Positions 18,323 through 26,699 of a stretch of 64,000 bases of DNA are shown here, one piece after another. Source of the DNA: Poseidonocella sp. HB161398 (GTDB taxonomy: Bacteria; Pseudomonadota; Alphaproteobacteria; Rhodobacterales; Rhodobacteraceae); the NCBI RefSeq assembly GCF_005870025.1, contig NZ_VATA01000010.1:1-64000 (forward strand), given 5' to 3'. The translations under genes and the position numbers were made by a program. Each line of letters opens with the position of its first letter. Within the stretch, counting starts at the first letter, position 1. Under the pieces are notes generated by a model. That model worked only from the letters and a program-made list of their open reading frames with translations. It was not told the origin of the DNA and made no database searches.

Positions 18323-20230
18323 ATGCGCCGTTTCCTCGACCGGCTCTACGCCCTTTCCGGCTACGGCGCCGCGCTCGCGCTGCTGGCGATCCTCGGCCTC
18401 GTCGTCGCCCAGATGGTGACGCGCTGGCTGGGCGTGCTCTTCCCCGGCGGCGCGAATTACGCGGGCTACGCGATGGCCGCGGCCTCCTTCCTGGCGCTGG
18501 CCGACACGTTCCGCCGCAACGAGCATATCCGCGTCGGCATGTTGGTCGAGCGCGCCGGACGCTGGCGCCGCGGCGTCGAGATCTGGTGCTACACCGTCGC
18601 CTCGGCAGTGGCCGTGTTCTTCGCCTGGTACGCGATCCAGGCGCCGCTCCTGAGCCGCAAGATCAACGATGTCAGCCAGGGCCAGGACGGCACGCCGCTG
18701 TGGATCCCGCAGATCGCCATGGCCCTCGGCGCGACCCTGCTCGCCGTGGCGGTGATCGACGCGCTCGTCTCGCTGCTCTTCACCGAGGGCTACGGCATCG
18801 ACACGCCGAGGAAGCCGGTGCTGAAGGACGCACTCTCTTCGGTGAAGCTGCGGATCGCGCTGGCGCTCGGCTGCGCGCTGGCGCTCTATGCGGCGATCCA
18901 CCTGATGACCGGCTTCGACCGCGACGCGACGGGGCTGAAGATCGGCGTCTTCCTCTTCGTGATGTTCTTCCTGCTGGGCTCGGGCCTCTGGGTCGGGCTG
19001 GCGCTGATGGGCGTGGCCTATATGGGGATGATCGGCTTCACCCCGCGCAATCCCGGCAGCTCGATGTCGATCACCGTCTGGACCTCGTCCTCGAGCTGGA
19101 CGCTGACTTCGCTGCCGCTCTTCATCTGGATGGGCGAGATCCTCTACCGCACGCGCCTGTCCGAGGACATGTTCAAGGGGCTCGCGCCCTGGCTGGCGCG
19201 CTTCCCCGGCGGGCTGCTGCATTCCAACGTGGTCGGCTGCACCGTCTTCGCCGCCGTTTCGGGCTCTTCCGCCGCGACGCTGACCACGGTCGGCAAGATG
19301 TCGATCCCGGAACTCCGGAAGCGCGGCTATCCCGAATTCATGATCGTCGGCACGCTGGCGGGCGCCGCCACGCTGGGGCTGATGATCCCGCCCTCGCTGA
19401 CGCTGATCGTCTACGGGGTGACGGTGAAGGAATCGATCACCGGGCTCTTCATGGCGGGCGTGCTGCCGGGGCTGGTCCTGGCGGCGATGTTCATGGCCTA
19501 TATCGCGCTCTGGTCGGTGATCCGGAAGGACCAGGCGCCCGAGCCCGAGCCGCGCCTGTCGCTGGCCGAGAAGCTGCGCGCCTCCACCCTGCTGATCCCG
19601 GTCGTGGTGCTGATCCTCGTGGTCATCGGCTCGATGTATGCGGGCATCGCCACCGCCACCGAGGCCGCCGCCTTCGGCGTGATCGGCGCGCTGCTCCTCG
19701 CCGGGCTGCAGGGCTCGCTCAGCCGCGCGGCCTTCCTGGAAAGCCTGCTCGGCGCCACCCGCACCTCGGCGATGATCGCGCTGATCCTGATGGGCGCGTC
19801 CTTCCTGACGCTGGCCATGGGCTTCACCGGGCTGCCGCGCAGCCTCGCCGCGGTGATCGCCGCGATGGATCTGTCGCCGGTCGCGCTGATCGCGGCGCTG
19901 ACCGTGTTCTACATCATCATCGGCATGTTCCTCGACGGGATCTCCGCCGTGGTGCTGACCATGGCGATCATCGAGCCGATGATCCGTGCCGCCGGGATCG
20001 ACCTGATGTGGTTCGGCATCTTCATCGTCGTGGTGGTCGAGATGGCGCAGATCACCCCGCCCGTGGGCTTCAACCTCTTCGTGCTGCAGGGGATGACGCG
20101 GCATGACATGACCTATATCGCCCGCACCGCGGCGCCGATGTTCCTGATCATGGTGCTGATGGTCGCCATCCTGGTGGCCGCGCCGGGACTGGCCACCTGG
20201 CTGCCCGACACGATCCAGGCCGCGCGATGA
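18323..20230 (+). CDS. TRAP transporter fused permease, DctQM type
   Basis: A 635-residue integral membrane protein joining the small (DctQ) and large (DctM) subunits. Residues 1-165 are DctQ-like, with four helices and the RRNEHIRVGMLVER stretch. After a short linker, about residues 195-635 are DctM-like, with the motifs VSGSSAATLTTVGKMSIPEL, TLGLMIPPSLTLI and ITPPVGFNLFVLQG. The ATG at 18323 follows an AAGGTGA ribosome site. The ATG at 18272 lacks one. It overlaps the next gene by 4 bp. Confidence 0.9.
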   Translation: MRRFLDRLYALSGYGAALALLAILGLVVAQMVTRWLGVLFPGGANYAGYAMAAASFLALADTFRRNEHIRVGMLVERAGRWRRGVEIWCYTVASAVAVFFAWYAIQAPLLSRKINDVSQGQDGTPLWIPQIAMALGATLLAVAVIDALVSLLFTEGYGIDTPRKPVLKDALSSVKLRIALALGCALALYAAIHLMTGFDRDATGLKIGVFLFVMFFLLGSGLWVGLALMGVAYMGMIGFTPRNPGSSMSITVWTSSSSWTLTSLPLFIWMGEILYRTRLSEDMFKGLAPWLARFPGGLLHSNVVGCTVFAAVSGSSAATLTTVGKMSIPELRKRGYPEFMIVGTLAGAATLGLMIPPSLTLIVYGVTVKESITGLFMAGVLPGLVLAAMFMAYIALWSVIRKDQAPEPEPRLSLAEKLRASTLLIPVVVLILVVIGSMYAGIATATEAAAFGVIGALLLAGLQGSLSRAAFLESLLGATRTSAMIALILMGASFLTLAMGFTGLPRSLAAVIAAMDLSPVALIAALTVFYIIIGMFLDGISAVVLTMAIIEPMIRAAGIDLMWFGIFIVVVVEMAQITPPVGFNLFVLQGMTRHDMTYIARTAAPMFLIMVLMVAILVAAPGLATWLPDTIQAAR

Positions 20231-21183
20231 ACCCGGTCGCCCTGGCCGGGCGCCATGCCTCGCTCCTGCTGCCCGCGGGATTCTCGGTCGTGCCCTTCCT
20301 GCCGGTCGATGCCGAGGCGCTGCGCCCGGCGCTCCCGCAGCTGGTCAGCCTCGCCACCGCGCTTGCGGTCGCGCGCCAGCCGCTCGACCCGGCGACGCTG
20401 CGCCGCCTGCTGGCGCCCGGCGCGGCGCTGCGGCTGGCGGGCTGGCTCTTCGTCACGCAGGTGCTGCTGGCAGGCGCCGCCGCCGCGCTGGGGCGGCTCT
20501 TCGGGGTCGATCCGCAGATCCTCGCGCTGATCGCGGTCTTCTGCGCCGCCCCGCCGCTCAGCGCCTCGCCCAATCTCTGCCTGATGCTCGGCTACGAGCT
20601 GGCGCTGGCGCTGCGGCTGACGCTGCTCGGCACGCTGCTGGCACCGCTCTTCCTGCCGGTCGCGCTGGCGCTGACCGGGCTGCCCTTCGACATCCCCGTC
20701 GCGGCGCTGGCACTGCGGGTGCTCGGCATCCTGGCCTTCGGCATCGCCGCGGGGCTGGCGATCCAGCGCCTGCTGGGCCAGGCCCGGATCGCCGAGCAGT
20801 CCGACCTGTTCAACGGGCTGGCCGCGATCCTGATGATCGTCTTCCTCTTCCCGCTGATGGCGGGCATGCGCGAGGCCGTTCTGGCCGATCCGGCCGAGGC
20901 GCTCCTCCTTCTCGGCCTGGCCGGGGCAGTCAATCTCGGCGGCCACCTGGCGCTGCGCAGCCTTGCCGGGACGGTCCTGCCGCCCGCCTCCGCCGCGGCG
21001 GCCGGGCTGGTCTTCGGCAACCGCAACACCGTGCTGGTCCTCGCCTCGCTGCCCTATGACCCGCGGCTGACCCTCTTCGTGGCGATGATGCAGTTCCCGA
21101 TCTACGCCACCCCGTTCCTCTTCTCCCTCCACGACCGCTGGCGCGCCCCATGTCCTCCCCTGCCCCCTTCATCGGAATCCTGA
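20227..21183 (+). CDS. BASS/SBF-like multi-helix membrane protein
   Basis: A 318-residue protein with about nine to ten hydrophobic helices. Its layout resembles the bile acid/sodium symporter (SBF-like) fold: paired helices, an AAPPLSASPNLCLMLG crossover-like stretch and GLVFGNRNTVLVL near the C-terminus, comparable to the conserved GxxxRN-type motif. The substrate is unknown. It is coupled to the TRAP permease gene by a 4-bp overlap, and its end overlaps the racemase gene by 34 bp. It may be a second transporter for the same compound or an exporter (inference). Confidence 0.65.
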   Translation: MNPVALAGRHASLLLPAGFSVVPFLPVDAEALRPALPQLVSLATALAVARQPLDPATLRRLLAPGAALRLAGWLFVTQVLLAGAAAALGRLFGVDPQILALIAVFCAAPPLSASPNLCLMLGYELALALRLTLLGTLLAPLFLPVALALTGLPFDIPVAALALRVLGILAFGIAAGLAIQRLLGQARIAEQSDLFNGLAAILMIVFLFPLMAGMREAVLADPAEALLLLGLAGAVNLGGHLALRSLAGTVLPPASAAAAGLVFGNRNTVLVLASLPYDPRLTLFVAMMQFPIYATPFLFSLHDRWRAPCPPLPPSSES

Positions 21184-21842
21184 GCCTCGACACGCGCTTC
21201 CCGCGCATTCCGGGCGATGCCGGCAATCCCGGCAGCTACCACCTGCCCGCGCGGCTGAGGATCGTGCCGGGCGCGGGCAGCCCCGACATCGTGCGCGACG
21301 GCCGCCCGGCGCCGGAACTGGTCGAGGGCTTCCGCACAGCCGCCCGGCAGCTTGCCGAGGAGGGCGCCTGCCTGGTCACCTCGACCTGCGGCTTCCTCGT
21401 CAGCGTGCAGGCGGAGATCGCCGCCGGGCTGCCGGTGCCGGTGCTGCTCTCGGGGCTGTCGCTGCTGCCGGTGGTGCGGCAGATGACCGGCGGGCGCCCG
21501 GTCGGCATCCTCACCGCCTCGGCCGCCGCGCTCGGCCCCGCGGCCATCGCCGCGGCGGGCGGACGGCCCGAAGAGGTGCGCATCGCCGGGCTCGACCATG
21601 ACCCGCTTTTCGCCGGCACGTTCCTCGCCGCCAAGGCGCGGCAGATCGAGGCCTTCGACCCGGCGGCGATGGAGGCGGTCGCCGTCGAGGGCGCCCGCGG
21701 TCTCGTCGCGCGCCATCCCGGCGTCGGGGCGATTCTGCTCGAATGCGGGAACCTGCCGCCCTATGCGGCGGCGATCGGACGGGCCACCGGACGGCCGGTC
21801 TTCTCTATCCTCGACGGCGCCAGGATGGTCGCGCCGCGCTGA
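21150..21842 (+). CDS. Aspartate/glutamate racemase-family protein
   Basis: A 230-residue protein of the Asp/Glu racemase superfamily. Both catalytic cysteines appear to be present, in STCGF and LECGN. The first glycine-rich loop is altered (FIGILSLDTRFPRIPGDAGN), which resembles the hydantoin or uncharacterised branch rather than classical MurI. It could therefore racemise or isomerise an amino or hydroxy acid, or act as an arylmalonate- or maleate-type enzyme. It is the last gene of the TRAP operon, overlapping its neighbour by 34 bp, which suggests that it acts on the transported compound. Confidence 0.72.
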   Translation: MSSPAPFIGILSLDTRFPRIPGDAGNPGSYHLPARLRIVPGAGSPDIVRDGRPAPELVEGFRTAARQLAEEGACLVTSTCGFLVSVQAEIAAGLPVPVLLSGLSLLPVVRQMTGGRPVGILTASAAALGPAAIAAAGGRPEEVRIAGLDHDPLFAGTFLAAKARQIEAFDPAAMEAVAVEGARGLVARHPGVGAILLECGNLPPYAAAIGRATGRPVFSILDGARMVAPR

Positions 21843-21933
21843 GCAGATCCGGCGCGCCCTGCGGCCGGAAACCCGCGCGGGCGCCGGATTCCCCGCCCTG
21901 CAGTGGCGGAGGCAAGTCACTGTTCCGCAAATG

Positions 21934-21970
21934 AAAAACGGCCCCGCAGCTTGCGCTGCGAAGGCCGTCA
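21934..21970 (-). terminator. Terminator downstream of tRNA-Gln
   Basis: On the minus strand a long hairpin (ACGGCC...CGCAGC-GCAA-GCTGCG...GGCCGT) is followed by TTTTT. It lies about 20 bp past the tRNA 3' end. It may also slow transcripts leaving the racemase gene on the other strand. Confidence 0.75.
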
Positions 21971-21989
21971 TTTCCCTTCCGGAGAAGGT

Positions 21990-22064
21990 TGGCTGGGGTG
22001 GTAGGATTCGAACCTACGGTACACGGTACCAAAAACCGCTGCCTTACCGCTTGGCTACACCCCA
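21990..22064 (-). tRNA. tRNA-Gln (anticodon TTG)
   Basis: Folds as a full cloverleaf. The acceptor stem TGGGGTG pairs with CACCCCA, the discriminator is G and a 3' CCA is encoded (21990-21992). The anticodon stem has one G-T pair, and the seven-base loop carries TTG at its centre (positions 34-36), reading CAA. The T arm shows GGTTCGAATCC. The gene lies alone between the TRAP operon and kdsA. Confidence 0.96.
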
Positions 22065-22177
22065 ACGGTGGAGGCGGATGTACTGTGTGGGGCCGGGGGG
22101 TGCAAGAGGCGAAACGCATTTTTTTCGCGGAAATTTCACGGACCGGCGACAGGCCGGTCCGTGCCCCCACGGAAGGC

Positions 22178-23011
22178 TCAGAGCCGGATCGGATCCGCCT
22201 TCGCCAGCGCGTCGAATGCCTTCAGCGAGGCCAGCAGCGCGGGCATCTGGTCGAGCGGGATCATGTTCGGACCATCCGAAGGCGCGGTGTCCGGCGCCTC
22301 GTGGGTTTCGATGAAGACCGCCGCGATTCCGAGGCTGACGGCGGCGCGCGCCATCACCGGCGCGAATTCGCGCTGCCCGCCGGAGGAACCGCCCTGCCCG
22401 CCCGGCTGCTGCACCGAATGGGTCGCGTCCATCACCACCGGATAGCCGGTCTTCATCATCGTCGGCAGGCTGCGCATGTCGGCGACAAGCGCGTTGTAGC
22501 CGAAGGACGCGCCGCGCTCGGTCAGCAGGATGCGCTCGTTGCCGGTGCTCTCCACCTTGGAGATCACGTTCGGCATGTCCCAGGGCGCCAGGAACTGGCC
22601 CTTCTTGATATTGACGACGGCGCCGGTCTCGCCCGCGGCGAGCAGCAGGTCGGTCTGGCGGCAGAGGAAGGCCGGGATCTGGATGATGTCGACCTGCTTG
22701 GCGGCCTGCTCGGCCTGGTCCTCGGTATGGATGTCGGTCAGGGTCGGGCAGCCGATCTTGTCGCGCACGGCCGACATGATGTCGAGCCCGGCCTCGATCC
22801 CGAGCCCGCGGCGGCCGCCCAGCGAGGTGCGGTTCGCCTTGTCGTAGGAGGCCTTGAAGACATAGCCGACCCCGGCCTCCGCGCAGGCGGCGGCCATGGT
22901 CTCGGCGATCATCAGGGCATGGTCGAGGGATTCGAGCTGGCAGGGCCCGGCGATCACGGTCAGCGGCGAGTCGTTCCCGATGGTCAGATCGCCGACGGAG
23001 ATGGTTTTCAT
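22178..23011 (-). CDS. kdsA: 3-deoxy-8-phosphooctulonate synthase (KDO-8-P synthase)
   Basis: Condenses phosphoenolpyruvate with arabinose 5-phosphate to form KDO 8-phosphate for lipopolysaccharide and for KDO-linked capsules. It has 277 residues, the family length. Visible motifs are AGPCQLES near the N-terminus, FKASYDKANRTS, TDIHTEDQ, DIIQIPAFLCRQTDLL and DATHSVQQPGG. The start is the ATG at 23011, which shares one base with the kpsE stop, so kdsA is coupled to capsule export. Whether it is the only copy in the genome cannot be seen. Confidence 0.95.
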   Translation of the reverse strand: MKTISVGDLTIGNDSPLTVIAGPCQLESLDHALMIAETMAAACAEAGVGYVFKASYDKANRTSLGGRRGLGIEAGLDIMSAVRDKIGCPTLTDIHTEDQAEQAAKQVDIIQIPAFLCRQTDLLLAAGETGAVVNIKKGQFLAPWDMPNVISKVESTGNERILLTERGASFGYNALVADMRSLPTMMKTGYPVVMDATHSVQQPGGQGGSSGGQREFAPVMARAAVSLGIAAVFIETHEAPDTAPSDGPNMIPLDQMPALLASLKAFDALAKADPIRL

Positions 23012-24513
23012 CAGTTTGTCACCTGTTCCTTCAGGACGGATGCGGTCAGAGATACCACAAGGTAAATACCAGCAAATATCAGGAAGGCCATGGCCGTGTT
23101 GGCAGCCACCCGCGGGTAGGCGGCCTGCTCCGGCGCGACCGGGGACACGTTCAGCGACAGGTAGCCCACCTGCCGCTCCGCCTCGCTGCGCGCGCCCTGC
23201 AGCGCCTGCTGCGCCTGCTGCAGCATCGCCTGGCGGGTGGCGAGCGCAGCTTCGGCGACGCGCAGGTCGCCATTGATCTGCGCCAGCGACAGCCGCCCGG
23301 CGCCGGGATCGTTGATCTCGGCCCTGAGCTCCGCGATCATCGTCTCCAGCCGGGCGATCGCGCGTTCCGAGGCCGAGACCCGCGCCGTGTTCGGCGCGCG
23401 GTTGTCGAGCAGCCCCGCCAGCTCCAGCCGCTCCTGCGCCAGCTGGGTCTCGAAGGCCGAAATCCGCGCCATCAGCGCGCCGATCTCCGCCTCGGCGCTG
23501 ATCACGCCGCGGGTCTCCTCCAGGGTCAGCACCCGGCGCTGCGCCGCCTCCATCTCGGCCTCCGCCTTGGCGAAGGCGCGCTCCGCCGCGGCAAGCTGGT
23601 CCTCGCGCTGGCGCAGGGTCAGGTGGTTCACCACCTCCTCGGCATAGGAGACCAGCGCATCGGCAAATTCGACAGCCGAGGCCGGATCGGCGGCCATCAC
23701 CTCCAGCTTCATCACCCCTTCGGTCGGGTCGTAGCCGGTCTTCACCCGGCGCAGGTAGAGCTTGTAGGCCCGCTCGATCGTGGCGTCCCGCGGCAGCCGC
23801 GCCATCGGGTCGAGCCGGCGGTCGGAGAAATGCCGGATGAAGCCCTTCTCGGCGGCGAGCCGCACCATCGCCTCCTTCGAGCCGATATAGCGCTGCACCG
23901 CGACCGCCTCCTGCGAGGAGCCGAAGGAGGTGCCCGCCAGCAGCGAGCCGATGCCGCTGCCGCCCGAGGCCTTCTGGACGATGAATTCCGCCGTCGTGGA
24001 ATAGACCGGCGAGGCGACCACCTTCAGGTAGAGGCAGACCGCCAGCGTCGGCAGCAGAACGAGGCCCAGGATGCGCATCCACAGGCGCGAGAAGCTGCGC
24101 TTGCGCCGCTGGGCGATGTCCTTCTGGATCCGCTCGATCTCCAGCAGCTGGCGCTGCTCGTCGGCAAGCTGCGCAGGCGAGAGGCCGGGCATGACCGGCA
24201 CCTGCAGCGCGGCGGCCGCGGGGCGGGTGTTGTCGACCACCAGATTGAGCGGATTGGCCGGGCCCTGCGGGTCGATCCCCTTTGCGCGCAGCTGGCGGAC
24301 CGCCTCGAACGGGTCGGCGGCAGCCAGGCCGTGATGGCGCGCCAAGCGCATGGCATTGCGCAGCTGCTGGCCCGAGAATCCCTCCGCCTCGACGCCCGCG
24401 CGGCCCTCCGCCTTGGCGGCCTGCCGCCTTGCGGCCTTCGCGCGGCGCCGCTCCTGCCGGGCCCTGCGCCGGGCCGCGCCCGGATCGGGATCAGCCTGCG
24501 GCCCGGTAGTCAT
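23011..24513 (-). CDS. kpsE: Capsule polysaccharide export inner-membrane protein, KpsE/CtrB type
   Basis: A polysaccharide co-polymerase-type protein spanning the periplasm during capsule export. It has 500 residues against roughly 380 for E. coli KpsE. The excess is an N-terminal cytoplasmic extension of about 145 residues that is strongly basic (ARRRARQERRRAKAARRQ). The first membrane helix is at about 146-164, and long periplasmic coiled coils fill 280-440. A C-terminal helix is at about 473-492. It overlaps kpsT by 23 bp and kdsA by one base. Confidence 0.87.
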   Translation of the reverse strand: MTTGPQADPDPGAARRRARQERRRAKAARRQAAKAEGRAGVEAEGFSGQQLRNAMRLARHHGLAAADPFEAVRQLRAKGIDPQGPANPLNLVVDNTRPAAAALQVPVMPGLSPAQLADEQRQLLEIERIQKDIAQRRKRSFSRLWMRILGLVLLPTLAVCLYLKVVASPVYSTTAEFIVQKASGGSGIGSLLAGTSFGSSQEAVAVQRYIGSKEAMVRLAAEKGFIRHFSDRRLDPMARLPRDATIERAYKLYLRRVKTGYDPTEGVMKLEVMAADPASAVEFADALVSYAEEVVNHLTLRQREDQLAAAERAFAKAEAEMEAAQRRVLTLEETRGVISAEAEIGALMARISAFETQLAQERLELAGLLDNRAPNTARVSASERAIARLETMIAELRAEINDPGAGRLSLAQINGDLRVAEAALATRQAMLQQAQQALQGARSEAERQVGYLSLNVSPVAPEQAAYPRVAANTAMAFLIFAGIYLVVSLTASVLKEQVTN

Positions 24514-25150
24514 AGAGCCGCCTCGCTTCTTCCAGGGTTTCGAACCGGTAGAACCGCCCGTCGCGCAGCACCGCCGCGGAGCTGCAGAACTTCTCCAGCG
24601 TGTCGGGCTGGTGGGAGACCATGACGATGGTCGTGCTCGCCAGCCGCTCCTTCAGGATGCCGGCCGCCCTGCGGTTGAACTCCGCATCCGTCGCCCGCGG
24701 CATGCCCTCGTCGATCAGGTAGAGGTCGAAATCCAGCGCCAGCATCAGCGCGAAGCAGAAGCGCTGCCGCATGCCGGAGCTGTACTGGCCGACGGGGCGG
24801 TCGAAATACTCCTCCAGCCCGCAGAGCCAGCGGCAGAAGGCTTCGACATAGTCGGGATCGAGCCCGTAGAGCCGGGCGATGAAGCGGGCATTCTCGGCCG
24901 CGGTCAGCCGTCCCATCACGCCGCCCATGAAGCCCAGCGGGAAGGAGACCCGGCAGTTGCGGCGGATCGCGCCCTCGTCGGGCTTTTCCAGCCCCGCCAT
25001 CATGTTGATCAGCGTCGTCTTGCCGGTGCCGTTGCGCGCGAGGATGCCGAGCGACTGGCCGGGGCGCACGGTGAAGCTGGCCCGGTCAAGGATCACCTTG
25101 TACCTGGTGCCGGTCCAGAACGCCTTGCTTACCCCTGCAAACTCGATCAT
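24491..25150 (-). CDS. kpsT: Capsule polysaccharide ABC transporter ATP-binding protein, KpsT type
   Basis: The ATPase of the polysaccharide exporter, with 219 residues, a normal length for KpsT. The P-loop at about 38-46 reads ARNGTGKTT, with Ala where the first Gly is usual (GRNGAGKS in E. coli KpsT). The signature is YSSGMRQR and the Walker B region is DLYLIDEG. The switch histidine is in VSHQ. It is the first gene of the kpsT-kpsE-kdsA run. The permease KpsM that it should partner is not adjacent in this window. Confidence 0.9.
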   Translation of the reverse strand: MIEFAGVSKAFWTGTRYKVILDRASFTVRPGQSLGILARNGTGKTTLINMMAGLEKPDEGAIRRNCRVSFPLGFMGGVMGRLTAAENARFIARLYGLDPDYVEAFCRWLCGLEEYFDRPVGQYSSGMRQRFCFALMLALDFDLYLIDEGMPRATDAEFNRRAAGILKERLASTTIVMVSHQPDTLEKFCSSAAVLRDGRFYRFETLEEARRLYDYRAAG

Positions 25151-25239
25151 CCGCCTACTCCGGGCCGCCCGGGCCCGGGAGACGGTCTAGCAGCCCCGCG
25201 CTGAAGACGGGCTTAACGCCCGCCTGCCGCGCCGCGCGC

Positions 25240-26502
25240 TCAGCCCTCGCGGCGCTGGACCCGGGTCACGCGCCCGGCGATGATCGCCAGCGCGGCGGCG
25301 GCGAAGCTCAGCAGCGCGCCCATCTTGGCGGCGTCCTGCACCACCCCCGGCTCGAAGGCCACGGTGGCGATGAAGAGCGAGACGGTGAAGCCGATCGCCG
25401 AGACGCAGCCGATCACCGTCAGGTCGATGATGCGCATCCCCTCGGGCAGGCCCAGCCCCAGCGGCCGCGCCGCCGCCCAGCCGAAAGCGGCCACGCCCAG
25501 CGGCTTGCCGACGATCAGCCCCAGGAAGACCAGCACCGTCGCCGGGCCGACCGCGTTCAGCTCCACCCCGGCATTGACCAGGCCGAAGAAGAACAGCACC
25601 ACCTCGACCGGGTATTTCAGCGCGTGCTCCATGTCGTTGAGCAGGTCGTGCAGATGGCTCTCGGCAGCGGCGAAGAAGCCGAAGGCGCGGTCGGCATGGG
25701 GGATTGCCGGCACGACCGGCAGAAGGCCCAGCGCCGGGTGCAGCCCGGCCTGCTGGAAGCCGTACCAGCTGAGGCAGCCGGCCACGGCATAGGGCCAGAA
25801 GCTCAGCTTCTGCCGCACCCAGGAGGAATAGAGCCGCAGCTGGTCGCCGCGGTCGAGCCGCCGCGGCAGCTCGTTGAAGACGAGGAACACCGCCGCGGAG
25901 GCGCCGAAGGAGAGCAGCAGCCATTCCAGCGCCAGCTCGCTCGTGGGGTAGAAGACCGCCAGGATGATCAGACCCGCGGCGTCGTCGGCAATCGCCAGGA
26001 GCAGCAGGAACCGCACCGCCGGATGGCCCGCGCCGAAGACGATCCGGCCGACCAGGTAGGAGAAGGCGATATCGGTCGCGGTCGGGATCGCCCAGCCGCG
26101 CGAGACCGCGTCGAAGGTCTCGGAGCCCATCACGGCCGCCAGGCCCAGATAGACCAGCACCGGCCCGGCCATGCCGCCCGCGGTGGCGAAAAGCGGCGTC
26201 GCCGCCTTCTTGCCGCGCAGCGAGCCGTTCTGCAGGATCACCGCCTCCCAGACTTCCTTGGCGGCGATGGCGAAGAACAGCGCCATCAGCACGTCGTTGA
26301 TCAGGTAGTGCAGCGTCAGCGTGCGGTGGACGTGGCCCTCGGCATCCAGATGCGGGTGGCCGATGAAGAAATTGTCGGCGATCACGAATTCGACGAAGTC
26401 ATGATAGCTGTGCGGCGCCACATTCACCCAGACGAGCGCGATCAGCGCCCCGCTGATGAGCAGCAGGGAATATTCGCTGATGAAGCCCCAGACACGGTAC
26501 AT
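25240..26502 (-). CDS. nhaA: Na+/H+ antiporter NhaA
   Basis: Electrogenic sodium/proton antiporter for pH and salt homeostasis. It has 420 residues and about 12 helices. The ion-site aspartates are recognisable: AIPTATDIAFS, and the AIADDAAGL pair in the middle helix. A His-rich loop (GHPHLDAEGHVHR) lies between the first two helices and is longer than in E. coli NhaA. The ATG at 26502 starts the protein at MYRVWGFISEYS; the extension upstream is not protein-like. Its presence with NQR suggests use of sodium. Confidence 0.92.
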   Translation of the reverse strand: MYRVWGFISEYSLLLISGALIALVWVNVAPHSYHDFVEFVIADNFFIGHPHLDAEGHVHRTLTLHYLINDVLMALFFAIAAKEVWEAVILQNGSLRGKKAATPLFATAGGMAGPVLVYLGLAAVMGSETFDAVSRGWAIPTATDIAFSYLVGRIVFGAGHPAVRFLLLLAIADDAAGLIILAVFYPTSELALEWLLLSFGASAAVFLVFNELPRRLDRGDQLRLYSSWVRQKLSFWPYAVAGCLSWYGFQQAGLHPALGLLPVVPAIPHADRAFGFFAAAESHLHDLLNDMEHALKYPVEVVLFFFGLVNAGVELNAVGPATVLVFLGLIVGKPLGVAAFGWAAARPLGLGLPEGMRIIDLTVIGCVSAIGFTVSLFIATVAFEPGVVQDAAKMGALLSFAAAALAIIAGRVTRVQRREG

Positions 26503-26699
26503 GATCGTCTCCCACCGGTACGTTGAGGCGAGCCTAGGCGGCGCAAGTTTCTGGTTCAAGACCGGTCCTCTCCGTGCTTCCGGCTTCCGCCCGTGCCCGG
26601 ATCCGGGGATCCGGGGCCGGGCGGGACCGCGATGCCACGCCTTGCTGCACTGCGGCCATGAGGTGCAGGGCCGCAACCGCAGAGGCGGCGGAAAGGCGG

